Assembly (NCBI RefSeq): GCF_023148685.1
Contig: NZ_JAHXNL010000009.1
Coordinates: 1 to 64,000, forward strand
Direction of reading: 5' to 3'
Origin: Georgenia sp. EYE_87
Lineage (GTDB): Bacteria; Actinomycetota; Actinomycetes; Actinomycetales; Actinomycetaceae
DNA length: 64,000 bases
The notes under the pieces were generated by a model. That model worked only from the letters and a program-made list of their open reading frames with translations, was not told the origin of the DNA and did no database searches. Positions 29,583 through 36,891 of this stretch are shown piece after piece (positions within the stretch are counted from its first letter, which is position 1; every line of letters begins with the position of its first letter). The translations under genes were made by a program, and so were the position numbers.

Positions 29583-29864
29583 CTATGGGGCAGAGCACTC
29601 GTCAAGTGCTGAATCCGCTTGTAGCCGCCGCGGCGAGTTCGCCAGCAGGGCGGCCCCCAGGAGCAGGTCCGGCGTCGTCATGCGCTCCACCGTGCCGAGG
29701 CGCAACTTCCCATCGCGGACCTCTATCTCGAGGATCCGACGTATTCCATCGACCTTGTCTTGCACGAGCTGGCCCCTCGGCCAGGTCGCTAAGTGATACC
29801 ACTCGCCGAAGCAGTCCCGTTCAAGGGCCGTCAGGTTCGGGGCGGGCGGCAGCAGCGTCTGCAC
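29583..29864 (-). CDS. Possible small protein, 93 residues
   Basis: The frame starts with GTG at 29864 and overlaps the end of the ATP-grasp gene by 44 bases. The product (FGEWYHLATWPRGQLVQD, then TPDLLLGAALLAN) is not arginine-rich in the way frame shadows usually are here, which argues for a real gene. No family was recognised. It sits at the boundary between the island and the high-GC chromosome, so it could also be a remnant. Confidence 0.35.
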   Translation of the reverse strand: MQTLLPPAPNLTALERDCFGEWYHLATWPRGQLVQDKVDGIRRILEIEVRDGKLRLGTVERMTTPDLLLGAALLANSPRRLQADSALDECSAP

Positions 29865-30753
29865 GACGGACCCGTGCGACTACGGCGTCGGCCACCCGGT
29901 CCACGGACCCCGGAGCCGCGTCGAGGTAGAGGTTGGGCTCGACCGCTTCGAGCTCCATCAGCAGGGGAGCGCCGCCATCGTCCGCCACCATGTCCACCCG
30001 CGCGTAGAGGGGCACGTATCGGAAGCGGTCGGCGACCGCCTCGACGATCCGGGCGGCGAGGCGCAGCTCGGCGTCGGTGGCCTCCCCGGCGGTGACCAGG
30101 GCGGGGTCGTACATCGCCTCGGCGGCGCCCAGCCCGTCCTCACGGACGGGCGCGACCTCGTCGGCTCGCAGCACGGCCCGTTTGCGCAGGACGTTGCTGA
30201 CCACGCCGTCGACCAGCACGACGGCGGTCTCGCCGCTCGTGTCGACGGCGCGCTGATACGGCTGGATCATCGCCGTCCGGCCGCTCCCGTGGATGCGCTC
30301 GACGAGCCGCCGCGCGAGGTCGTGGAAAGCCTCTCCGAAGCGGCCGGTGTCCCGCGCCCCGGCCGACACGGTCGGCTTCACAACCACCTCGCCCCGCAGC
30401 GCCGGGACCGGGTCGCCCGGGGCGACATAGACAGTCGGCACCACCGGGACACCGGCATCGACGAGGTCCTGCAGGTAGCGCTTGTCGCTGTTCCAGCGGA
30501 CCAGGTCTGGCGCGTTGTGGAGCCGGTCACCGACCGTGTCGGCCCAGGCGACGAACTCCTCGCGGCGCGCCGAGTAGTCCCAGGTTGAGCGGATGACGAC
30601 GGCGTCGAAGGCCCGCCAGTCCACGCCCGGCTGGTCCCACGGGAGCTGGACGGCGTCGGCGCCGCGGAGGCGAAGCGCCTCCGCGAGCCGACGGTCGTCG
30701 TCGAAGCTCGGCGGTATCTCCGCGATGGTGGCGATGGCGATGGCGATCTGCAC
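29821..30753 (-). CDS. ATP-grasp domain enzyme (RimK/DcsG-like)
   Basis: 310 residues from a GTG at 30753. The N-terminal pre-ATP-grasp domain (IRSTWDYSARREEFVAW) and the ATP-grasp core are visible: EVVVKPTVSAGARDT (phosphate-binding part), IQPYQRAVDTSGE, and the metal-binding LLMELEAVEPNLYL near the C terminus. The ATP-grasp fold joins a carboxylate to an amine or thiol through an acyl-phosphate. The closest known type is the RimK-like group including DcsG of cycloserine synthesis, but no pathway partner is nearby, so the substrate is unknown. It is followed in the chromosome by a sulfurtransferase on the same strand, 30 bases upstream. Confidence 0.8.
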   Translation of the reverse strand: MQIAIAIATIAEIPPSFDDDRRLAEALRLRGADAVQLPWDQPGVDWRAFDAVVIRSTWDYSARREEFVAWADTVGDRLHNAPDLVRWNSDKRYLQDLVDAGVPVVPTVYVAPGDPVPALRGEVVVKPTVSAGARDTGRFGEAFHDLARRLVERIHGSGRTAMIQPYQRAVDTSGETAVVLVDGVVSNVLRKRAVLRADEVAPVREDGLGAAEAMYDPALVTAGEATDAELRLAARIVEAVADRFRYVPLYARVDMVADDGGAPLLMELEAVEPNLYLDAAPGSVDRVADAVVARVRRADAAAARPEPDGP

Positions 30754-30783
30754 CTGCCGAGAGTATCGGCGGGCGAGCGTCGC

Positions 30784-31662
30784 TCAGCGCGCCGGCGGCG
30801 CGCCCACCTCCAGCGGCAGGGATTCGTCCGCCGCCCACTCGGTCATCGACCCGTCGTAGACGGCGACGTCGTCGCGACCGAGGCGGGCGAGGTTGAAAGC
30901 CAGGTACGTCGCGGCGATGCCGCTGCCGCAGTAGGTGACGATCTTCTTGTCCTCCTCGAGCGCGCCGGCCGCCTCGAACGCCGGGCGGACCTCCTCGGCG
31001 TCGCGGGCTCCGCCGTCGGGGGAGACGAGCTCACGGAAGAAGACGTGGCTGGACCCGGGAATGCGGCCGGGGCGGGCGTAGGTGACGCGGGTGCCCTCGT
31101 AGGTGGGCCCGTCGAGGGAGTTGACGAGCTGGACGTCGTCGCGCTCGAGCGCGGCGAGCACGTCCTCCTTCTCGGCGAGGAGCTCGGGGCGGCGCCGGGC
31201 GGTGAACGTCGCGGCCGGGCGGGTCTCCTCGCCGGCGACCACGGGGAGGCCGGCGTCGCGCCAGGCACGGAAGCCGCCGTCGAGCACGGCGACGTCGTCG
31301 AAGCCCTCCAGGCGCAGGTTCCACCACAGGCGGGTGGCCCACATGTCCGCGCCCTGGTCGTAGACGACGACGCGTGCGCCGTCGCCGACACCGAGGGCGC
31401 CGATCCGCTCGGCGAATGTCTCGGAGTCGAGGGCGGTGAAGGTGGTGGGGGCGTCGGTGTCGGCGAGGTCGGTAAGCAGGTCGGCGAAGACGGCACCGGG
31501 GATGTGGCCCTTGCGGTAGGCGTCGCGGCCGGAGGCGACGTCGTAGTAGCCGTCGCCCTCGGGCTGGGTGAGGAAGGTGGTGGCGTCGACGACGACCAGG
31601 TCGGGATCGTCCAGGTGAGCGTGGAGCCAGGCGGTGTCGACGAGCAGCGGGAGAGTGGTCAT
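30784..31662 (-). CDS. sseA: Thiosulfate/3-mercaptopyruvate sulfurtransferase
   Basis: 292 residues, ATG at 31662. Two rhodanese domains are present: the N-terminal inactive one (LVVVDATTFL, PGAVFADLLTDL) and the C-terminal one with active-site loop VTYCGSGIAATYLAF, Cys being the sulfur carrier. The enzyme moves sulfane sulfur from thiosulfate or mercaptopyruvate to cyanide or thiols in the cytoplasm. The loop sequence cannot separate the two donor specificities with certainty. The length agrees with the family. It probably forms a two-gene unit with the ATP-grasp gene, with 30 bases between. Confidence 0.9.
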   Translation of the reverse strand: MTTLPLLVDTAWLHAHLDDPDLVVVDATTFLTQPEGDGYYDVASGRDAYRKGHIPGAVFADLLTDLADTDAPTTFTALDSETFAERIGALGVGDGARVVVYDQGADMWATRLWWNLRLEGFDDVAVLDGGFRAWRDAGLPVVAGEETRPAATFTARRRPELLAEKEDVLAALERDDVQLVNSLDGPTYEGTRVTYARPGRIPGSSHVFFRELVSPDGGARDAEEVRPAFEAAGALEEDKKIVTYCGSGIAATYLAFNLARLGRDDVAVYDGSMTEWAADESLPLEVGAPPAR

Positions 31663-31829
31663 GGCGTCGACGTTACGGACCGGGACGACGGCGTCGCGCG
31701 GCGAGCCGGGATCGGTCTCGGCACGTGGACGGCGACACGGCCGTTGGTCGACGGGACCGACGGTGCGGTTCGGCTTCCGTGAAACGAAGCCGGAGCTCTG
31801 GAGGGCTCGTGCTTGTAGTCTGGCGCTGC

Positions 31830-31848
31830 TGGCGCCAAACTGGCGCCA
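31830..31848. promoter_or_regulatory. Repeated palindromic operator of the toxin-antitoxin pair
   Basis: TGGCGCCA occurs twice, at 31830-31837 and 31841-31848, 11 bases apart, and an imperfect copy TGGCGCTG lies at 31821-31828. The second copy ends on the first base of the antitoxin start codon. Each copy is itself a palindrome, as expected for a ribbon-helix-helix dimer, so this is most likely the autoregulation site of the FitA-like antitoxin. Confidence 0.6.
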
Positions 31849-32078
31849 TGGCGACGATCCAGATCAAGAATGTGCCGGAAGAGACGCACGCGGTGCTCCG
31901 GCGACGGGCAGCGGCGGCGCACATGTCGATGCAGGAGTACCTCCTCAGCCGCTTGATTGAGGAGGGGTGCCGCCCAACCTTGGACGAGGTGCTCGACCGG
32001 GCAGGCGGTCGAGCCGGCGGGGCGGTCTCGCTTGCGGACGCGGTGACCGAGCTGCGGAGCGAACGTGCTGGTCGTTGA
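31848..32078 (+). CDS. FitA-like ribbon-helix-helix antitoxin
   Basis: 76 residues, ATG at 31848. The N terminus MATIQIKNVPEETHAVLRRR is the beta-strand and first helix of an Arc/FitA ribbon-helix-helix domain; the C-terminal half would wrap around the toxin. It overlaps the PIN toxin gene by 14 bases, a typical type II toxin-antitoxin layout. Expected to bind the TGGCGCCA repeats just upstream and repress its own operon with the toxin as co-repressor. Confidence 0.85.
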   Translation: MATIQIKNVPEETHAVLRRRAAAAHMSMQEYLLSRLIEEGCRPTLDEVLDRAGGRAGGAVSLADAVTELRSERAGR

Positions 32079-32466
32079 TGCCAGCGTGCTCGTCGTCGCG
32101 CTCGCCGACGACGGTCGGGACGGTGATGCCGCCAGGAAACGGTTGCGAGGCGAGCGGATGGTCGTGCCCGAGCTCGCCGACCTCGAGGTCGCCGCCGTGC
32201 TCCGTCGGCATCTCCGCACGGGCTCGCTGGACGAGAGGCGGGCGCGTCTGGCGCTTGACGACCTGCTCGCCCTTCCCGCTGAACGCGCACCGCACGGACC
32301 GTTGCTTGACAGGGCGTGGGAGCTGCGCGGGAGTCTGACGGTCTACGACGCCGTTTACGTCGCGCTCGCCGAGGCGCTCGACGCGGTGCTGCTGACCGGG
32401 GACCGGCAGCTCGGCAGGGCGCTGGGTCCGAGATGCTCGGTCGAGATTCTCGACCCCGCAGCCTGA
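32065..32466 (+). CDS. PIN-domain toxin (VapC/FitB-like ribonuclease)
   Basis: 133 residues from the GTG at 32065. PIN acidic residues are visible: VVDASVLVVAL at the N terminus, ELADLEV in the middle, and the C-terminal YDAVYVALAEAL and LLTGDRQL. PIN toxins cut tRNA or mRNA when released from their antitoxin, which is the overlapping upstream gene. The active-site set looks complete, so the toxin is probably functional. Confidence 0.85.
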   Translation: MLVVDASVLVVALADDGRDGDAARKRLRGERMVVPELADLEVAAVLRRHLRTGSLDERRARLALDDLLALPAERAPHGPLLDRAWELRGSLTVYDAVYVALAEALDAVLLTGDRQLGRALGPRCSVEILDPAA

Positions 32467-32501
32467 GGTCGGTTGCGCGGGTGCTGATACCGTCCTCGGC
32501 A

Positions 32502-33224
32502 ATGCGCGTCGAGAACACACGGGACAAGACCGACCAACGTGCCCGCGCCGACGCGCCGCTCTCCGGGCAGCTGCGGGAGGGCACGCGGGCCGAGCACCGG
32601 GCCGCCGAGTCGCAGGAGTTCGTTGAGCGCCTGCTCGCCGGCGAGCTCGACGTCGCTGCCTACGCCGACCTCGCCGCCCAGCAGCTCGAGATCTACGGTG
32701 CCCTCGAGGACTCTGACGCGGCCATGCGGCGCGACCCGCGGAGCGCCGGCCTCGTGATGCCCGATCTCGAGCGCGTGCCGTCCATCGAGCGCGACCTCGC
32801 CCACCTCTATGGCGCCGGCTGGCGCGACGCGATCCGCATCCTGCCGGCGACGGGCGCATACGCGGCGCGGCTGCGCGACGCCGCCGCCCGGCTGCCCGAG
32901 TACGCCGCCCACGCCTACACCCGCTACCTCGGCGACCTCTCCGGCGGCCAGATCATCAAGCGGATGATGCAGCGTCGCTACGGCATGGGCGCCGAGGGGC
33001 TCGCCTTCTACGACTTTCCCGGGATCCCCAGGACCAAGCCGTTGAAGGATCTCTACCGCGAGCGGCTCGACGCCCTCGGCCTCGACGTCTCGGAGACCGC
33101 CCGTGCAGTCGCCGAGGCGCAGGAGGCGTTCCGCCTCAACCGTGCGATGTTCGACGAGCTCGGCGCCGTGCACGTCGCCCGGTGCGGAGCAGCCGGTCGC
33201 GCGGCGCGGGGAGCGGTGGCATGA
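32502..33224 (+). CDS. Heme oxygenase (biliverdin-producing)
   Basis: 240 residues from the ATG at 32502. The N-terminal helix with the proximal heme ligand is LREGTRAEHRAAES (His about 32), and the distal helix has the family signature YLGDLSGGQIIKRM. It opens heme to biliverdin, iron and carbon monoxide. Its stop overlaps the start of the bacteriophytochrome gene (ATGA), and biliverdin is the chromophore of those photoreceptors, so supply of chromophore is the likely purpose. It is the first gene of this two-gene operon. Confidence 0.92.
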   Translation: MRVENTRDKTDQRARADAPLSGQLREGTRAEHRAAESQEFVERLLAGELDVAAYADLAAQQLEIYGALEDSDAAMRRDPRSAGLVMPDLERVPSIERDLAHLYGAGWRDAIRILPATGAYAARLRDAAARLPEYAAHAYTRYLGDLSGGQIIKRMMQRRYGMGAEGLAFYDFPGIPRTKPLKDLYRERLDALGLDVSETARAVAEAQEAFRLNRAMFDELGAVHVARCGAAGRAARGAVA

Positions 33225-35524
33225 GACGGGACGACCCGGCGACGGCGGCCGGCGCGGCGCTGCCGGACGGCACAGCCATCGTGGACGGCGGGGCGGCGGT
33301 GGACGGCACGAGCATGGACGGCGTGGAGCTGGAGGCGTGCGAGGCGGAGCCCATCCGCGTGTCCGGCAAGGTGCAGTCGCGCGGCGTGCTGCTGGTGGTC
33401 GACGACGGCGTGGTTGTCCAGGCCTCGGAGAACCTGTCGGAGCTGCTCGGCGTCACCGTCGACGACGCCCTCGGCCGCCCGCTGGCGGAGGTGCTGGGGG
33501 CCGAGGCGGCGGCGGGCGTGCGGCTGGCCGACAGCCGCGCCGGCGGCCCGCTCGGGGACTCGCTGCAGCAGCTGACGATGCACGGCCGCGACTGGCTGGT
33601 GGCCTCCCACCTCGGGGGCGACGGCTCCGTGCTGGTGGAGGCTGAGCCCGCGCCGCAGTCGACCGGCGAGGGCGAGCCCACCACCGCGATCTTCCAGCAG
33701 ACCCACGCCGTGCTGCGAGAGGCGGCCACGGCGTCGAGCGTCGAGGAGGTCTACGCCCTCGCCGCGAGCGGGGTGCGCCGGCTGACCGGCTTCGACCGCG
33801 TCATGGTCTACCGGTTCGACCGCGACTACAACGGCCAGGTGGTCGCCGAGGACGTCCGGGAGGACCTCGAGCCGTACCTCGGGCTGCACTACCCGGCGTC
33901 GGACATCCCCGCCCAGGCGCGGGCGCTGTACGAGAAGAACTGGATCCGGCTGATCTCGGACACCGAGGCGCACACCGCCCGCCTCGTGCCGGAGCTGCAC
34001 CCGCGGACCGGGGCGCCGACCGACCTGACGTTCGCCACCCTGCGGGCCGTCTCCCCGGTGCACGTGGAGTACCTGCGCACCATGGGCGTGCGCTCCTCCA
34101 TGTCCATCTCGCTGCTCAACGAGGGGCGCCTGTGGGGCATGGTCGCGTGCCACCACGTCTCCGGCCCGCACACGCCGTCGCTCGAGGTGCGCGCCGCGGC
34201 GGAGACCCTCGCCGCCGGGCTGTCCCTGCAGGCCGTGGTCCGCGCGGCCGCCGACCGCGCGCACCACGCGCAGGCCGTCGCCGACGAGCTGCGCCGCCTC
34301 ATCGGCGTCACGGAGACCGAGCCGCTGGCCCAGGCCGTGGCCCAGCCCCGGCTCCTGGAGCTGCTCGACGTCGACGGGCTGATGCTGCGCGTCGGCGGCG
34401 CCTCGGCCGCCGTCGGGCTCGTGCCCCAGGACGCGGACCGGGTGGTGCGATCGCTGATCGGGGCCCGGGAGGCCTCCGCCGTCGCGGACACCGCGGGCGT
34501 GCTCACCTTCGACGCGCTCCCGACGGCGCTGCCCGACCTCGCCGGCGCGCTCGGCGAGGTGGCCGGCGCCCTGGTGGTGCCGCTGCCCGAGGGGGACGCG
34601 CTGGCGCTCTTCCGCCGCGAGGTGGCGCGCGAGGTCGCCTGGGGCGGCGACCCGGGGGACAAGCCCGTCACCGTGGGCGACGACGGCGTGGCCCGGCTGG
34701 GTCCGCGCCGCTCGTTCGCGAAGTGGCAGCAGGTGGTGCGAGGGACGTCGCGGCCGTGGACGGTCGAGAACGTCGAGGCGGCCGTCGCCGCGCGCCGCCT
34801 CGTCGTCGAGGTGCTCTACCGCCGCACCCGCCCGGACTTCGGGGCCGCGCTTGCCCTGCAGCGCTCCTCCCTGCCGGACCGCCTGCCGCAGCCGGCCGGG
34901 TGGCACGTCGCCGCGCGGTACCGGCCCGCCGACGGCGGCCGGGTCGGGGGCGACTGGTACGACAGCTTCGAGCTGGCGTCGGGCCACCTGGCCCTGGTCG
35001 TCGGCGACGTCGCCGGCCACGGGCTCGCGGCGGCGTCGTCCATGAACCAGCTCCGCAACGGCATGCGGTCCCTGCTCGTGGCGCACGATGGCGCGGTGGC
35101 GCCGGCGGTCGAGGCACTGGACCGGCTGGCCAAGCAGCTGCTGCCCGAGGAGATGGCGACTCTGTGGGCGGGCGTGCTCGACCCGGCCACCGGCGTCGTC
35201 GACTACGTCTGCGCCGGGCACATGCCCCCGCTGCTGGTGAGCGACCACCACGCCGCGTGGGTCGAGGTCGAGCGCAACCCGCCGCTGGGGTTCCTGCGCG
35301 CGCGTCCCCGCGGCGGCACGCTGACCGTCGCACCGGGGGAGTCGCTGCTGCTGTACTCCGACGGGCTGGTCGAGCGGCGGGCGGACCCGATCGTCGGCCG
35401 GCTGGAGGAGCTGCGGGCCACGGTGGAGGTCACCCTGGACCTGGAGGTCCTCGAGCACCGGCTGGCCGGGCTGGAGTCCGAGGACGACGCGACCATGCTG
35501 CTGGTCACCGCCCAGTCACGGTAG
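33221..35524 (+). CDS. Bacteriophytochrome with SpoIIE-type phosphatase output
   Basis: 767 residues from the ATG at 33221. The N-terminal PAS domain is preceded by LEACEAEPIRVSG, with Cys about 40 where biliverdin is attached in bacteriophytochromes. The GAF domain has the chromophore-pocket motif YPASDIPAQARALY, then a PHY domain (SWGGDP-like AWGGDPGDKP, RRSFAKWQQVV). The C terminus is a PP2C-like SpoIIE domain: GGRVGGDWYDSFEL, VVGDVAGHGLAAA, and LLLYSDGLVERR. There is no histidine kinase, so red/far-red light probably controls dephosphorylation of a partner, perhaps an anti-anti-sigma factor; no such partner is encoded next door. The coupling to heme oxygenase supports the assignment. Confidence 0.93.
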   Translation: MRRDDPATAAGAALPDGTAIVDGGAAVDGTSMDGVELEACEAEPIRVSGKVQSRGVLLVVDDGVVVQASENLSELLGVTVDDALGRPLAEVLGAEAAAGVRLADSRAGGPLGDSLQQLTMHGRDWLVASHLGGDGSVLVEAEPAPQSTGEGEPTTAIFQQTHAVLREAATASSVEEVYALAASGVRRLTGFDRVMVYRFDRDYNGQVVAEDVREDLEPYLGLHYPASDIPAQARALYEKNWIRLISDTEAHTARLVPELHPRTGAPTDLTFATLRAVSPVHVEYLRTMGVRSSMSISLLNEGRLWGMVACHHVSGPHTPSLEVRAAAETLAAGLSLQAVVRAAADRAHHAQAVADELRRLIGVTETEPLAQAVAQPRLLELLDVDGLMLRVGGASAAVGLVPQDADRVVRSLIGAREASAVADTAGVLTFDALPTALPDLAGALGEVAGALVVPLPEGDALALFRREVAREVAWGGDPGDKPVTVGDDGVARLGPRRSFAKWQQVVRGTSRPWTVENVEAAVAARRLVVEVLYRRTRPDFGAALALQRSSLPDRLPQPAGWHVAARYRPADGGRVGGDWYDSFELASGHLALVVGDVAGHGLAAASSMNQLRNGMRSLLVAHDGAVAPAVEALDRLAKQLLPEEMATLWAGVLDPATGVVDYVCAGHMPPLLVSDHHAAWVEVERNPPLGFLRARPRGGTLTVAPGESLLLYSDGLVERRADPIVGRLEELRATVEVTLDLEVLEHRLAGLESEDDATMLLVTAQSR

Positions 35525-35609
35525 CCAGGGACGCACGACCGCGTGGACGGGTCGGTGTCCTTGTGGTCTCGGCAGACTAGGATGTAGTCACGTTCTCGAG
35601 GGAGGCAAC

Positions 35610-35864
35610 GTGGCGAGCGTCGGGATCCGTGCGCTGAAGGCGCAGCTGAGCTCGTACGTAGAGCGTGCGCGCTCGGGCGAGGTCGTGGTGGTCACAGACC
35701 ACGGAAGGCCGGTCGCCCAGCTGACTCCGATCACGGGCGAGAGCGTGCTCGAGCGCCTCGTCTCCGAGGGGCTCGCCGTTCGTCCGGCGGGGGCGGCCGA
35801 GTTGCCCGTGCCGATCCGTGCCACCGGCACCGTGAGCGACCTCGTCGGCGAGCAGCGTCGTTGA
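35610..35864 (+). CDS. Phd/YefM-type antitoxin
   Basis: 84 residues, GTG start at 35610 with GGGAGG upstream. The sequence VGIRALKAQLSSYVERARSG and VVVTDHGRPVAQL is the Phd/YefM DNA-binding domain. It is followed 10 bases later by a PIN toxin gene, which it should neutralise while repressing its own promoter. Confidence 0.88.
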   Translation: MASVGIRALKAQLSSYVERARSGEVVVVTDHGRPVAQLTPITGESVLERLVSEGLAVRPAGAAELPVPIRATGTVSDLVGEQRR

Positions 35865-35874
35865 GACCCCGTCG

Positions 35875-36297
35875 ATGCTGCTCTACGTCGACACCTCGGC
35901 GCTCGTCCCGCTGATCGTCGACGAACCGTCCTCCCCCCTCTGCCGGGACGTCTGGCGGCGTGCCGAGACGCGGTGCTCGTCCGTCCTCCTTCGGGTCGAG
36001 ACGGCCGCCGCGCTCGCCCAGGCGCGTCGCATGGGACGTCTCACGGCCGAGCAGCTGTCGAATGGCCTGCGCGCGGCGGAGGCGCTTCTGCGAAGCATGT
36101 ACCTGGTCAGCGTCACGCCCGGCGTCGCCACGGCCGCCGCCGACATCGCCGTCGCGCACGATCTGCGCGGGTACGACGCGGTACACGCGGCCACCGCAGT
36201 CTCCGTCGCCTCGCCGGATACCGCCGTCGTGTCGGGCGACCGCGCGCTCCTGGCCGCGTCCGTACGGCTCGAGCTGACCGTGATCGCCGTAGCCTGA
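35875..36297 (+). CDS. PIN-domain toxin (VapC-like)
   Basis: 140 residues, ATG at 35875. The PIN pattern is clear: LLYVDTSALVPLIV (first Asp), VETAAALAQARRMG (Glu), GYDAVHAATAVS and VVSGDRALLAA (C-terminal Asp residues). A ribonuclease toxin paired with the Phd-like antitoxin upstream. This is the second toxin-antitoxin pair within 4 kb; the heme oxygenase-phytochrome operon lies between them. Confidence 0.88.
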   Translation: MLLYVDTSALVPLIVDEPSSPLCRDVWRRAETRCSSVLLRVETAAALAQARRMGRLTAEQLSNGLRAAEALLRSMYLVSVTPGVATAAADIAVAHDLRGYDAVHAATAVSVASPDTAVVSGDRALLAASVRLELTVIAVA

Positions 36298-36307
36298 CGC
36301 CCTGCCG

Positions 36308-36829
36308 GTGACCTACCGGGTGCGCCTGGACCTGCTGGACGCGCAGACTCCTGTGTCCGCCGTTCCCAGCTGGGCCGAGTTTAATGACGGCCGACCCCTG
36401 GCTCAGCACCGGTCGAGGAGCGATGCTGTGCGGGTGGGCATCGAGGACGTGCTCGCCGGGGCACGAGCGGGTGTCAGGCGGCTGCAGCCGCTGGAGGTGG
36501 TGGCGGCCGTCGCCGCCGGGGCGCTGCTGGTCGACACGCGCACCGAGTCTCAGCGACGCGAGCAGGGCGAGCTCCCGGGTGCGCTGGTGATCGACCGGAC
36601 CGTGCTCGAGTGGCGGCTCGACCCGGCTTGCCGCTGGCACATCCCCGAGGCGACCAGCTACGACCAGCAGGTCGTGGTGGTCTGCCGCTACGGGTACAGC
36701 TCGAGCCTGGCGGCCGCGTCGCTGCGTGCGGTCGGTCTGCACCGGGCCACCGACATGGTCGGCGGCGTCGAGGCGTGGCGGGCCGCCGGCCTGCCGATGA
36801 GCCAGGGGCCGGCCGACGTACGCCGTTGA
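36308..36829 (+). CDS. Rhodanese-like domain protein
   Basis: Up to 173 residues from the GTG at 36308; an in-frame GTG at 36428 would give a better fit to the domain, removing 40 residues that match nothing. The single rhodanese domain has LLVDTRTESQRREQGELPGA and the active loop VVVCRYGYSSSLAA, with Cys as the sulfur carrier, and ends MVGGVEAWRAAGLP. A small cytoplasmic sulfurtransferase; its partner is unknown. It lies 10 bases after the PIN toxin gene. Confidence 0.82.
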   Translation: MTYRVRLDLLDAQTPVSAVPSWAEFNDGRPLAQHRSRSDAVRVGIEDVLAGARAGVRRLQPLEVVAAVAAGALLVDTRTESQRREQGELPGALVIDRTVLEWRLDPACRWHIPEATSYDQQVVVVCRYGYSSSLAAASLRAVGLHRATDMVGGVEAWRAAGLPMSQGPADVRR

Positions 36830-36891
36830 CACTTCGTGCTGGCCGGACAGGCGTGCGCGCTGGTCGACCAGGCACGACCGGACGCGCGGCG

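Noticed and set aside
33053-35458. 801-codon minus-strand frame opposite the phytochrome gene
   Set aside because: Rich in Arg, His, Gln and Gly without domains; the plus strand encodes a clear phytochrome.
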